64,000 nucleotides of DNA from Cydia pomonella (lineage: Eukaryota > Arthropoda > Insecta > Lepidoptera > Tortricidae): assembly GCF_033807575.1 (NCBI RefSeq), contig NC_084705.1, forward strand, positions 5,760,019-5,824,018, read 5' to 3'. The translations under genes were made by a program, and so were the position numbers. Below the pieces are notes generated by a model. The model had not been told where the DNA came from and searched no databases. It was given only the letters and a program-made list of their open reading frames with translations. Positions 45,501 to 55,286 of the stretch are shown here, in pieces (position 1 is the stretch's first letter; every line of letters starts with the position of its first letter).

Positions 45501-48500
45501 AATAGCATAACTACATATTATAATAGCAAAATGAATGGGATAAATGGCTAAGTATATTACCTTGTGATTTGTTATTGGTTTGAATTATTCACATCTCCTT
45601 TCTTAATATGTACATGTTCAATTGAAGTAATAGCGATGCAACGCAATACCAAACCCCGAAGTGAGTTGGCTGCTTTACATAAAAAGAGCCTAGCCAAGAT
45701 ACAATTCGTAAATAGATAACGCCAACGAATTGATAAAAAATGTATGGGAATGACAGGAACCAACGATGACTGTCGAAAAATGTTAACGAATACAAAAATG
45801 CTAGCCAAGTTGCAATGTTGTAACGAAACGCATGTTTGTGACACGCACTATGTCCTCAAATTCCTCAATGTTCTTTTAGGTATACTCTATGATGTAAGAT
45901 TCAGTGCTACGGGAGCCCAGCCTAGCGTGTGCTAAACCTAAGCGAAGGTCAGTGCAAGTTCGTAGGTTAGTTTATTGGCGGAGCAGCCCAGTTGGCGCGC
46001 CGCCAACTAGGTGGGTCGGAGGCTCGGTGCTGGCTCAGCCACATTTCACCGGTTATTGCCTCCTTGACTCACGGCAAGGGATTAATAGTGATGTACTGAT
46101 AAGATTTACGCGATTATACACTGACGGAGTCCGCACGCTGCTCCGGTGTGTACGAATAAAGCGATCGAAGCGACCGGAACGGCGTGCAGATCCGATTCCA
46201 ATGCGAAGACCGACTTAGCGGAATTAAAGAAATGATACCAAAGAGAATTGATTGTAATAAAGAGGCAAAGTCTAGAAAAAAACCTGCTCCTTATAATGAC
46301 ATTCCAAAACTGACGGCGCTGTACTGCGCCATATGTTTTTCGGTAACTGAATTGTCAAACGTCAACGTTTGACAATCAGAGTTACCCCAAAATGTATGGA
46401 GCTGTACAGCGCCATCTCGTTTACCTGTCAAATTCGAAGCACGAAATTGTCTTAGATTTTACGCATCTTACTCAATGTATCTTTGATGATACTTAATGAA
46501 GGTAATTTTCAGATAAATCCGTAGGTCATATATTCATGGTGCATAAAGCAAAATTAGCATCGCCAGACAAAGCTGAAACCAGTTTTCCCACGGCTCCAAA
46601 TTTATCCTATGCATAACAAAATTCTATTGTCCCACACAACGAGTTACCATCAACTTCACCAAAAGTTAAATTAAATTTTGATCAGTCCCAGCTATAAATA
46701 TATTATCTCCACTTATTCTGATTAAAGATAAAAGTTGATGATACTCTTGGATCTTAAATAATTTCGTTGGCACTGTTTTTTCACAGTTGATTTAACCTCG
46801 TTGAGACATCAGCTCGCCGAGGGTAGAGATCTTATACCTACATGTGTAGATTAGGCAGACTCAAATGCCTGACGTGTACGGCTAAACGAGGCCAGCGTTT
46901 TTTTCGATTGGTTACCTGCAGGAACACGTGCAAGATAGCGTGCGGGCAGCCGCCGCCGAGCCGGGCTGCGCGCGCGCCGGCCAGCAGCACGCGCATGCAG
47001 AACGGCGCCGCGAAGCACAGCCTCCGTTCCCACGGAGACCACGCGCGCATCGCCTGTGTACAAAGTACAAATGTAAAAACGATCCTCTTTTGTAAGTTGC
47101 TAATTTTTGTAATTTTTAATGTAGGGTTGAGCTGAAGAACCGGTACAACTGATAGTGTATCTCGCAGTAATTTATAATAGGTATAAAGTTTATACATATA
47201 TAGGTATAAATAAAGATACCAACAGTTCGTGAACTAAGGAGAATTTTTAAGAAGAGGTATCCTCGCTACGCATTCAGACTGATATTGTAAACAATTTTCA
47301 CAATCTCCATCTCATGAATTATAGCAGGATTTTAATATGGCAACCATCTGAGGTGGGTATATATTTAGTGGGAAACTAACGTAATTTTTTAGGAGCGCGA
47401 GTTTCTGAGTTCTGACTAAGATGGAAGTTTAATCTCGACGACTACTTTACCACACACTCACAATACACTAGACAAATCGTGCATTTTGTTCATCTAAATG
47501 TCTCAAAATGCCATCTCATTAGTGCGAATTTAGGGAACAAAGGAAAATTTGTTATCAACATTTTGCGCACTAAACACTTACATCACTCATATACCTACGC
47601 TGAAAACCTTCAATCTTCTTTATGTGAATAAAACTAGTTAGTTTTTTATTGGAGCGCAGCAGGCACGCCGTCACTTTGATCGCAGTGTGAAATCCCTGCA
47701 GCGGGCACCAAGTGTGAGACCCGCCTGTCGTCCGTCCATCAAAAACTCTTTTATTAAGCCGGCACAGAACAGTTGTGGCATTATTTCAAGAATATTCCTA
47801 GTAACTGCTGAATTGTAAAATGATTGTGGGTCATGGGAGATAGGTGATACAATTATTGGACGTCACTTTTAAGTGCGTACCTTACCTATGTTAGGTATAT
47901 TCTATTTCAGATAAACCTTCTTATCTACATAATTCAGCACTATCCGTTCTCCATTCAGGTTGCCTTGCATGCCAACTGGCAACGTGATGGCAGCATGCTG
48001 GCAACGCCGCTCAAAATGTCATAAGGGAGGCGGGCCAGTGAGTTATGATGGGCATCATTTGGCATCCTCCGTGGCGTTTCACTAGCACATGGAGTTTTTG
48101 GCACAGTTACTGAGCACTTAAGAATTATCAAGAGCCAAAACTATTGTTTAAAGGAAAGTACGGTGATGCAATCTGACTTTTACGGTTATGATTTACGAGT
48201 ACGTGAATAAAACAAAAACCGGACATGTGCGAGTCAGACTCGCCCACCGAGGGTTCCGTACATTTATTATTATTATTATTATTTATTTATTTTAAATATA
48301 GAGATTTTCCGGTATCTTTTTTTACGTTAACGTAGAAGTTTGATTTTTTCACGGTTTCAAGGGACCTGAGAGGACACTGAGACTGAGACTGAGACACAGG
48401 CATATACTACGATTTATCGACCACATATGAGTCATTAGAATTTCAACTTTAGCATTCCGATTCCGAGGTTCAAATTAGATTACACTTTTAGGAAATGTTA

Positions 48501-49487
48501 CTTATCTTCAAATGAATCATCAAAGCTGGATTAATTTTGGAACATATTTGGATTTTTTGGGAAAACCTTGTAGATTGGTGCGGCCTGGAAAAAGGTTAAA
48601 TTTCAACTCGATACCTAGACGCATTCCGGAGATCAAGGGTCTTGACAGACGGACGGCTGGACGGGCAACAAAGTGATCCTATTAGGGTTCCGTTCTTCCC
48701 TTTTGAGGTACGGAACTAGGGTTTGAGATCCGGATATCAGAAATATCCGGATAACCGTCAAATATAGGATCCGGATTCAACGGGTCATTGGATCCGTATT
48801 ATCCGAAAAATAGTCCGGTTTTGGCCGAATCCATCTAGAACGTAATTTGTTTATACGGATTCGTACTATCCGAATTATCCGGATATCCGGATCCTTCAAA
48901 TTTTAATATCCGAAATATCCGGACCCGAAAAATTGACGGATATTGCAAACCCTATACGGAACCCTAAAAAATTAGGAAACAGATTTATCCATCCGGTTTG
49001 TCCCCTTATGGGAGACTGCCAGCACTGAGTAAGTATCGTGCTATCACTAAGAGGGTCGTTATAGGGTGCTAGGTGCATGTTATATGAGAGTAATGTGTGT
49101 CACCTGATACAAGCCTAGCAGACTGCCAGCACCGTGTACCGCAGTGGCGCGGGCGCGCAGTACACCATAGGGGGCATTGTTGCGCCCTGGTATATACGTA
49201 TAATACCGTATAATACATGAGGGTTGTGTATCACCTTATACAAGCCTAGCAGACTGCCGAGGCTGTAGACTGCCAGCACCGTGTACCGCAGTGGCGCGGG
49301 CGCGCAGTACACCGTCGCCGACACCATAGGGGGCATTGTTGCGCCCTGGTATATACGTATAATATATGAGGGTTGTGTATCACCTTATACAAGCCTAGCA
49401 AACTGCCGAGGCTGTAGACTGCAAGCACCGTGTACCGCAGCGGCGCGGGCGCGCAGTGCACAGTCGCCGTCACCATGGGTATTGCAC
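33454..49487 (-). CDS. PAQR4: PAQR4-like membrane protein, C-terminal exons (partial)
   Basis: Four exons (49487-49384, 47053-46916, 35450-35310, 33519-33454) join in phase to the last 150 or so residues of a progestin/adipoQ-receptor family protein. The order GAIP, LRYTVLAVYSLG, CMRVLLAGARAARLGGG, HIPEKWFPGAVD, SHNIMHVLVV and RDLAWMSR parallels vertebrate PAQR4 (GALP, PERWGPGRFD, SHQIMH, DLLW). The HxxxH pair in SHNIMH is the family's metal-binding motif. Members are seven-helix membrane proteins related to hemolysin III; PAQR4 has been linked to ceramide metabolism in the Golgi, which is family knowledge and not visible here. Introns reach 11.5 kb. The 5' exons were not found above 49487 and may lie outside the window. 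Confidence 0.88.
33520..35253 (-). other. PAQR4 intron between exons E and F
   Basis: AT-rich with short A/T runs (34490-34505). No repeat boundaries or exons were recognised. The part next to exon E (35255-35305) is a decayed exon copy, listed separately. Confidence 0.6.
35255..35305 (-). pseudogene. Partial tandem copy of PAQR4 exon E
   Basis: The minus strand reads GTGTCATGCACATCCCCGAG then AAGTGGATCC, nearly the same as the exon E segment for AMHIPEKWF. It lies 5 bases 3' of the exon E donor and then diverges. Confidence 0.85.
35310..35450 (-). CDS. PAQR4: PAQR4 exon E
   Basis: Acceptor GTTGCAG|GATGCA, donor CACCAG|GTGAGA, phase 0 on both sides, 47 codons. It carries LGGGVIGAMHIPEKWFPG and SHNIMHVLVVLAVYSMHQ, that is the PEK/R-W-PG loop and the HxxxH motif ahead of the last helix. 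Confidence 0.92.
35640..36077 (+). mobile_element. LINE (jockey/CR1-like) 3' end with A-rich tail
   Basis: The plus frame ends with YLLNTLPATIRQEKNKNKFK and RALFQHYLDSI, a usual C-terminus of insect non-LTR RT proteins. A 3' UTR and a tail of aaataaaataaataaat follow, ending before acggg. Confidence 0.8.
36090..36360 (-). repeat. Copy of a common interspersed repeat (gcgagtc/ctgtctgtc family)
   Basis: It contains ctgtctgtctctctgtctg and caggctgtatctcataag, and ends cgagagtccaactcgcactt then gaccggtttttttt. Related copies lie near 43490, 48220 and 57779 in the opposite orientation. Class not assigned. Confidence 0.65.
36433..37172 (+). mobile_element. Penelope-like element remnant with inverted arms
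   Basis: The left arm (36433-36690) and right arm (36897-37172) are inverted copies of about 260-275 bp. Anchors are attctacggattacactcac, acatgtttcggagagctta and ttgtagcgacaaacagc. The spacer (36691-36896) carries a plus frame with PPKIREAIEIGRRRKFNRES then PPAWKPVI. This resembles the end of the GIY-YIG endonuclease of Penelope-like elements, where REAxEI...NRxxG...W.P is usual. Only this tail remains. Inverted terminal copies are known for this class. Confidence 0.75.
37084..37130 (+). ncRNA. Hammerhead-ribozyme-like motif in the Penelope right arm
   Basis: ggaga, a short loop and tctcc form a stem followed by gaaac and atgtc, the layout of a hammerhead stem II, GAAA and cleavage triplet. 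The upstream core reads ttgagaa where CUGANGA is needed, so the copy is likely inactive. Penelope-like elements are known to carry hammerheads. An inverted copy lies in the left arm. Confidence 0.45.
37653..37830 (-). mobile_element. Interspersed repeat, SINE/LINE tail type
   Basis: A T-run is followed by aaggcaaacgagcagacgga, cacctgatggtaagcgatta, gacacctgcaacaccagagg and gtgcgttgccggcattt, a very common lepidopteran repeat. Related to 31408-31640. Confidence 0.65.
38105..38207. mobile_element. Palindromic MITE, about 103 bp
   Basis: The ends tttgtgaccaatttcgtac and gtacgaaatgggtcacaaa are inverted, and internal ttgtcacagtgacaat is itself palindromic. Confidence 0.75.
39690..40275. mobile_element. 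Imperfect inverted-repeat element
   Basis: Outer ends tagaccgcgagccaggaac and the inverted gctcctggcccgcggtcta match. Inner segments ctttgtcagatgatagttc, cgtcagccggttgta and catgaacatgtaaaaaata recur inverted at 40118-40235. The left arm carries extra sequence (39710-39865). Confidence 0.7.
43420..44986. mobile_element. Non-autonomous hAT-type element with 8-bp duplication
   Basis: The left end is caggggcggattaag; the right end, inverted, is cagtggcggaattacc. TTGAGAGC flanks both sides (43412-43419 and 44987-44994), the 8-bp duplication expected of hAT. Subterminal sequence is G/C-rich with gcggggcccttagca on both sides. No transposase frame is present. A different repeat is nested at about 43495-44240. 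Confidence 0.85.
43495..44240 (+). repeat. Common interspersed repeat nested in the hAT element
   Basis: It starts taagtgcgagtcggactcgc and contains atagtttcaccatgtccgtc and a run of poly-T/A segments. The same family occurs at 48220 and 57779. Confidence 0.6.
45319..45344. repeat. (GA)13 microsatellite
   Basis: An uninterrupted dinucleotide run. Confidence 0.98.
46916..47053 (-). CDS. PAQR4: PAQR4 exon D
   Basis: Acceptor TACACAG|GCGATG, donor CTGCAG|GTAACC, phase 0 on both sides, 46 codons. It runs from AMRAWSPWERRLCFAAPF through MRVLLAGARAARLGGG to HVFLQ, a helix-loop-helix segment that matches RLLVFGARGVGLGSG of vertebrate PAQR4. Confidence 0.88.
48220..48720 (+). repeat. Common interspersed repeat with a MITE inside
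   Basis: It begins gacatgtgcgagtcagactc then gagggttccgtac, and ends with agacggacggctggacg and gttccgttcttcccttttga. The TTAA MITE copy at 48396-48598 lies within it. Confidence 0.6.
48396..48598 (+). mobile_element. TTAA-type MITE, copy 1 (left end eroded)
   Basis: It shares tacgatttatcgaccacata, attagaatttcaactttagc and gggaaaaccttgtaga with the copy at 49641. The right end reads gcctggaaaaaggttaa. The left TIR is degraded. Confidence 0.8.
48721..48960. repeat. Degenerate atccgga-motif cluster
   Basis: The words atccgga, tccggat and the palindrome tatccggata recur more than ten times in about 240 bp, irregularly spaced. Confidence 0.8.
49104..49186 (-). pseudogene. PAQR4 exon copy C, with an in-frame stop
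   Basis: It repeats exon B from the acceptor ACCAG|GGCGC on. The exon lacks GTCGGCGACG and a further 19 bases lying between two GCAGTCT words, which brings TAG into frame soon after LAVC. The donor ATCAG|GTGACA remains. Confidence 0.85.
49235..49345 (-). CDS. PAQR4: PAQR4 exon copy B, open and spliceable
   Basis: A tandem duplicate of exon A with acceptor ACCAG|GGCGCA and donor TATAAG|GTGATA. Its 37 codons are open (ATMPPMVSATVYCAPAPL then RYTVLAVYSLGSLLGLYK). It starts in phase 0 whereas exon A needs one base from the preceding exon. It can therefore follow exon A in frame but cannot replace it without a frameshift. Whether it is used is unknown. Confidence 0.5.
49384..49487 (-). CDS. PAQR4: PAQR4 exon A
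   Basis: Acceptor TTGCAG|GTGCAA, donor TATAAG|GTGATA, 104 bases, entering in phase 1. With a G from the upstream exon it reads GAIPMVTATVHCAPAPLRYT then VLAVYSLGSLLGLYK, parallel to GALPIIHC and the following helix of vertebrate PAQR4. Confidence 0.85.
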
Positions 49488-49640
49488 CTGCAACAATAAG
49501 ATAAAAAAAAATTCAACACCCTCGCTCAAAACGACGTTTTTAGTCCACCGATTTTTGGCTCATAATCCTAGATGTTAAACACGCGTGCTTTTTCAGTATA
49601 TTATAACACTCGTGGTTTTTCATTATATTATCCGACTGAG

Positions 49641-49841
49641 TTAACCCTTTTCCAGGCATAGTACGATTTATCGACCACATACGCGCCATTAGAATTTCAA
49701 CTTTAGCATTCCGATTTAAGGTTCAAATTAGATTACACTTTCAGGTAATGTTACTTGATTGCTTTATTGATTGATTAATTGGAATATATTTGGATTTTTT
49801 GGGAAAACCTTGTAGACTGGTGCGGCCTGGAAAAGGGTTAA
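49641..49841 (+). mobile_element. TTAA-type MITE, copy 2 (complete)
   Basis: TTAA is followed by cccttttccaggc; the far end is gcctggaaaaggg followed by TTAA. The TTAA duplication suggests piggyBac-like mobilisation. About 200 bp, no frame. Confidence 0.85.
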
Positions 49842-52560
49842 GAAGGTAACTGATTGCTAATAATATGCATGGAAACGGAGCCTTCTTAATTTGGTCGAGT
49901 AATACATTTTTTTAAATCAAATATTAGGTTTCAAATGTTAGTTCAAAGAGGTTTTATCACACCAAACATAATTTATAGATTAAATTTATCTCTTAAATTA
50001 CATTAATGAATAAACATAACATTTTATCGATTTGATCTCCATCCGTCGAATAGAAATACGAAAATACTAGCATTAAAAATAAAAAATAAATGGCTGTTTG
50101 TCGATTTCGTTCGCGTCTTTGCCTTGCGCGCGCATTGGAATCGCGCGTAAAAAAAAAATAACGCGCCAGCCATTTTCCGTATTTGTCATAAAATTGGAAT
50201 AGTTTTCCATGTTTTTAGTTGATAATGTTGATATATTGACGAAAATGTCATTTTTAAGCATTGAAAATAACGAACTCATAAAATTGACGCTGCCAGTAAT
50301 ACTAATAGAGGCAAGAACCGAGAACGATAGCCCTTTATCATCAAAATCGGGTGAAAATAATTGGCGGCATATGAAACTTTTATTTAATGGAAAATAAGCG
50401 AAAACGCCCAGTTTTTCTTGGAAAACGTGTTGGTAGCTTACTTCAATGAACTGGCGAATAAGTGCCTACGAGCCCACCCAGCACGCTTTGGTACAATTAT
50501 TCGATGTTAAAACTGTAAGCCACCATTTTAGAAATTGTACTTTTACTGTTTTGACAAAAAAAATCTAATTTAGAAGTTTTGTTTTTTCCTCGCAAGTGTG
50601 TTTAAAAACGTCGTATGAAACGCGTGTGCATTACCCACATCTGCTTTCTTATTGCGCGCTCGCTTACAGCTCGCGCGCACAATATCGCCTTAAAATCATC
50701 ACAAAGTTATTTTATAAACTGATACCTTTCCGTTCTCGATTAATGATTATAGTTAGGTATATTCTACATTTTACCGGGCTCGGATGAATTCCACTTTCTG
50801 CTGCAATTAACCGCGGAAAATGCAATAGCTCCTAATTGAATTGGGTTGCCTGGCGGCGTCTGCATTCCAATTAATGCAACGGCGATTGGCAGCAATAGGT
50901 ATTAACTGATAATATAATTATGATGTGAGATAAGGGTAACTTTTTACATAGACAATATTTGTACAGTACATATGGTGCTACTTTACCGCACTAGTGCGAT
51001 AATTAGCACATTACGTAACTATGTCGAACTTTTAAAGGGCCATATGTACAGTTGGGTTCAAAAGCGCATGGACAAGTTATGATAGTTAGTACACAACAAC
51101 AATACACCGTTAGTGGACTATGGTACAGTAGATATTTCGAAAACGTTGTACGATACGAGTACATATGCGAATAGGTAATTCTTTTCATTTCCTATTTCGC
51201 ACTTGTATCGTAATGTACTATTTTAGCTTTAAGTTCCTGCACGTAGACACATTACTAACATTAGGGGGGCGTCCATTAATTGCGTGAGGTGTTTTTGAGA
51301 ATTTTTTCCTAAAAATCCGTGACATTGCCGAAACCCCCTTCTGCCCCGCGTGATATTTGGTGATAATCAGCTAGTAAAGTTGCATGGAATTAATACATTT
51401 TGTCTGAGATTGACTTATTGGATACATACTAGTTATGTATTCTGTAGCATTAGTTTATAAGGCTGTTAACAGTCCTGGGTGCCGATTTTTGAATTTCGAG
51501 ACTCGATCGCTCGATTTCGTCTCTCGAAAATCTGTGGAAAACGGCGAAATGCTGTTTTTGAAATACGAGTGATTGAAATTGGGAATACCGACCACTCGTT
51601 TTAAATTCTATTAGTAGAATTTAAAAGTAGAACATGAAATCGAGTGATAGAAATTCAAAAATCGGCCTCCGGACGCGAAACGTTAAATTTGTTTCATATA
51701 CATAATTTTATTTTGATGCTTGGAGAGCCTTTACACATCCAAATCTTATTAGTATAAGTACTTTACTATACCATTGGAGACTATACCGACATCTCTTTTA
51801 TACACCATGGGCCAATTAAACACGAAAGATTTTAACCATGCATTTCTGAAGTCATAAAGAGCAAATAATTTTATATGACTTTTGGCCAAATTTTTGACGA
51901 AAAAGTAAAGTTTTTTATTTAGTTTACTTTAAAACTTTAATGTCTGTCAGTAGGTATGTCTAAACCAAGTCACATAGTTTAGTCTCTAAATGCGGTCAAG
52001 AATACACCATTAAAATCTGTCGGGTTTAATTGGCCCACGGTGTATTGTTGTAATTATTTATTTTAAGATTATTTTAACGTTTCTATGTATTTTTCACGTC
52101 ACTGTACAATGTCACTGTAAATGTTGTACATATGAAATGGCTGCCAGCTGGTAATCGGGTAATAGTTATAAGGTAAATCAAAATATAAAGTAATGGAAGT
52201 CAACTTAGAAACCGGGTATGTACAAAATAGTCTCAAGTGAAAATGATATATTTATTTATTTATATTTATTTATTTAAGACTGACTTTCTTACAAAATTCA
52301 TGAAAGGGCTCTTAACTACTAAAATAAACTTTCCTAAAGCTACGGGCGAGGCAATATGTACTTAATAAGAATGAGGCGATAGAAACAAGTGAGGAAGTTA
52401 CAGCCAAGTAGCCGTGTCGTCGCTGTCTGAACTCCACAGGCCTCGCACCTCGCACCTATTGATAATTCCAAACTACCTGGTACGTTGGGACTATTGAGAG
52501 TTATTCAAGTAGATGCACTAGATGGCGATATATATCACCTTCCTGGTGATACCAGGTGAA
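49842..52560. other. AT-rich stretch upstream of the recognised PAQR4 exons
   Basis: Possibly intron or 5' region of PAQR4. It contains a MITE (51479-51669) and a LINE 3' UTR-like A/T-rich tail near 52247-52440. No earlier PAQR4 exon was recognised. A compact block at 50800-50900 holds several TAATTG/CAATTA words. Confidence 0.5.
51479..51669. mobile_element. Palindromic MITE, about 190 bp
   Basis: The end ggtgccgatttttgaatttc is matched by the inverted gaaattcaaaaatcggcc. The inner cgagtgat and atcgctcg words are also inverted. Confidence 0.8.
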
Positions 52561-52567
52561 CTATTCT

Positions 52568-53123
52568 CATTTTTTATTTTATTTTATTTCTTAGGAAAAC
52601 TTACAGCTAAAGTAACAAAATATGATTCGAAATAAAAACAGTAAGCCAATTACAAGTTTTCACAGGTAGAAACTGCGTAAAGTACATGACATGACGTGCG
52701 AAATTGCAAAATCAATAATAAATATTATACTTATAATTATGTTGCTTGACAGTGAGACTGAGTTTAAACATTCAACGAGAAGAACAGAAGAGAAAGAAAT
52801 AAGATGGAATTGTGTTAACAGTGGGAGAAATCTTGGGTCATTAGTTTACACATTGAACTAAAGCTATCACATAACAGATCGATGTGATCATGATGTTTAC
52901 AAAGCTGATTAAAGGACTTAGCAGATCTTAGAAAGAATGAGTTTTTCCTATAATTAGTATGAACGAAGGGAATATGGAACGTTCGTTTGTTGCGTGAGGA
53001 TAGGCGTAAGGGGACTGAGTACCATAAATTCGCCGTATTACCGCTAACAATTGTACACCTGCGAGCGGTGAAAACTTTTAGGCGCAGAAATGTAAGTATG
53101 ATTATTTCAGAGTTTATTTGCAT
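52568..53123 (-). mobile_element. LINE 3' end (CR1/L2-like)
   Basis: The minus frame ends with NLWYSVPLRLSSRNKRTFHI, then PFVHTNYRKNSFFLRSAKSF and NQLCK. This follows the classic RxxxFHIP..RTNYxxNSxxxR...YN tail of CR1/L2-like ORF2. A 3' UTR and an A-rich tail (aaataaaataaaata on the minus strand) follow near 52570. Confidence 0.8.
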
Positions 53124-53171
53124 AATGAATTGATTTTTTACGTAATATTATTGTGTTAATTATAGATATAT

Positions 53172-53217
53172 TTTGAGAAAAAGACATAGTGAACCCTCAC
53201 TATGTCTTTTTCTCAAA
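53172..53217. repeat. Perfect 21-bp hairpin with 4-base loop
   Basis: The left arm tttgagaaaaagacatagtg plus a, the loop accc and the exactly complementary right arm. It stands alone with no MITE body. Confidence 0.95.
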
Positions 53218-53219
53218 CC

Positions 53220-55280
53220 GTGAACATTTTTATGGACTTGTTTAAAAGTAGTTATTTCTGGGTTTTCGAGTTTAAAACAATTATTACTATATTGAAACGT
53301 ATATTCGCTTGCTTGATTCTAAGTTATTGTTATATTCTCCGAGGGAGTTACTCCATACAAAGACGACCAGGAGTCGAGTTCAGCAAATGAAAACCCCAAG
53401 AGTAAGTACAGTAGAGCTAACTATACAGTACCATAACTTCATAAGACACATTTTTGTCGCTTATTTAGCAAGACTTGAAGTTCGCTACGCGTATATTGCG
53501 CGTATACATGCTTGTCGTACTTACGAACATGTTCATTCAAATTGATTAAGTGCAACCAGATCCAGCGAATGCGCATGCATGAGTGCCTCAGATTGCTTTC
53601 TTAATTAGCGCAATTCATGTAGACCACGCTATGTTTGCAAAAACTTGGCAGTAAGAATGCTTACATACACTTTTTAATCTAAGTTCATATAGCGCGCGAT
53701 GCACACAGAGAAATTAAACGTGCTATCCTGAAACCACTTCGAGGGGTTGTTTTCAGTTCTCTTTCTATGCAAACTTTATTTTCTAATTATCAATGCAGTC
53801 GTAAACGTGACAATCCGTTAAAATATCAAAGTATAACAAAACAAAGGCAAAAGGCACTCAAATGTTACGACCACTTCACCCACAGTACCCACCTTTTCCG
53901 CTCTTGGTTTTTTGCGCCGACGGTCGTTTGATTGAGTAAGCAAATTTTGACGTCTATGTATTGTGTCAATTTTGTGGCAGAGTGCTGTGTTTTGTGACCC
54001 CTCTGTGGCTCCAGTCACATTTCGTGAGATTACGCAACTCAGAGTTGGTCGCTTATTCAGTAAATACTTTTTAGGAAACACTTTTGGAAATATATTACCG
54101 CTATGAGACACAGTGGTGTGTGTCGCTTAAAACCGCAAAGGACACTTAGGTAAGTTATAAGGTATACCTTATACCTAACCGTAATATATTACGAGATTTA
54201 TAAAGAGAAACAGATTTTTTGCTTTACGAAATCTAGAGGATTACTCCAGCTTTTCCTACCTAATATTAGCCTAACTATTCCTGTGCTACAAATGAACCAT
54301 GAATTTAATGAAATTCTATAACATCCCTACATTTGTATGTTTATCCAGCATAATATTTAAATGAGAGTGTTTATTGTGCTGGGATGGGCAAGATGTTAAA
54401 ATTTACGACACTTGTGCAAGCGGGTTGGGCGCACCCGGCACCCGGCGGGCTTTGATGACCCTTTCCCAAGCCTTGCTATTCGCAAAACAATTCGTTCCAA
54501 CACAATGTTGTTTCTGATTTCTAGCATATCATTTGACCACAACTGCATATTCCCCACAACTGGGCCTAATTATAGGCCAGATACCTATACTATGGCGAAA
54601 TGGCCGGTAGATATTGTAATTAGCTATCCACATGTTACGTTACGCAGCAGGCAATGGGAGCCTAATGTAATGACTCGATCAAGATCGGGTAGACATACCA
54701 GTGTATGTCAGTCAGTGTGTTGGATCAGTATCCAACTATGTAAATAGGTAGAGCTATTATTATACTCGTGACTCCAGTATAGGCCAGGGACTATAATAAA
54801 AATACTGCTATCTCATAACTGTGTTTATATTTTAACATGTTATAATTATAATCAAGATTTTATGTGACGCTTGTTTACCAGTGTTTGTAGTTTAGACGGA
54901 CAGAAGGTCTCATGTTGAGGGTTTCTGTTTAATACTTTTTTTATTTACGGAACCTTTAAGTCTGTTCGGCAGTAAGTACATTTGTTTTCGTGATCTTTTG
55001 TCACAGATCTTCATAAAATAAACTAGGTGCCTATATTAAAGTATAAATATAAAAGAAAACGGTATCGTCTTATTTCTAATTATGCCACATATTTAGTTAC
55101 CCAGACCTAGAATACTTCCCAGTATTCCTTAACAACGTCTTAAGTCCTGAATATGTTGTTTTTCCTATAAGAAACACTACATTAGTAAGTAGTTACTTAA
55201 TGTAAAGGTTCCACTGTGTGCCTCCTTGCGGAATGAAACTTACAACACATTTTCAATGTGGAACTCATGGGGCTCATTTG
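53220..55280. other. AT-rich stretch, nothing recognised
   Basis: Short frames only (up to 111 codons). No motif, splice-bounded exon or repeat boundary that I can support. Confidence 0.4.
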
Positions 55281-55286
55281 ATAATA

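Larger units (their letters stand above)
37175..46915 (-). other. PAQR4 intron D-E, 3' to 5' remainder
   Basis: The 11.5-kb intron also holds the LINE and Penelope pieces listed above, MITEs at 38105 and 39690, the hAT element at 43420 and a (GA)n tract at 45319. The stretches 38210-39680, 40280-43400 and 45345-46915 show no exon that I can support. Confidence 0.6.
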
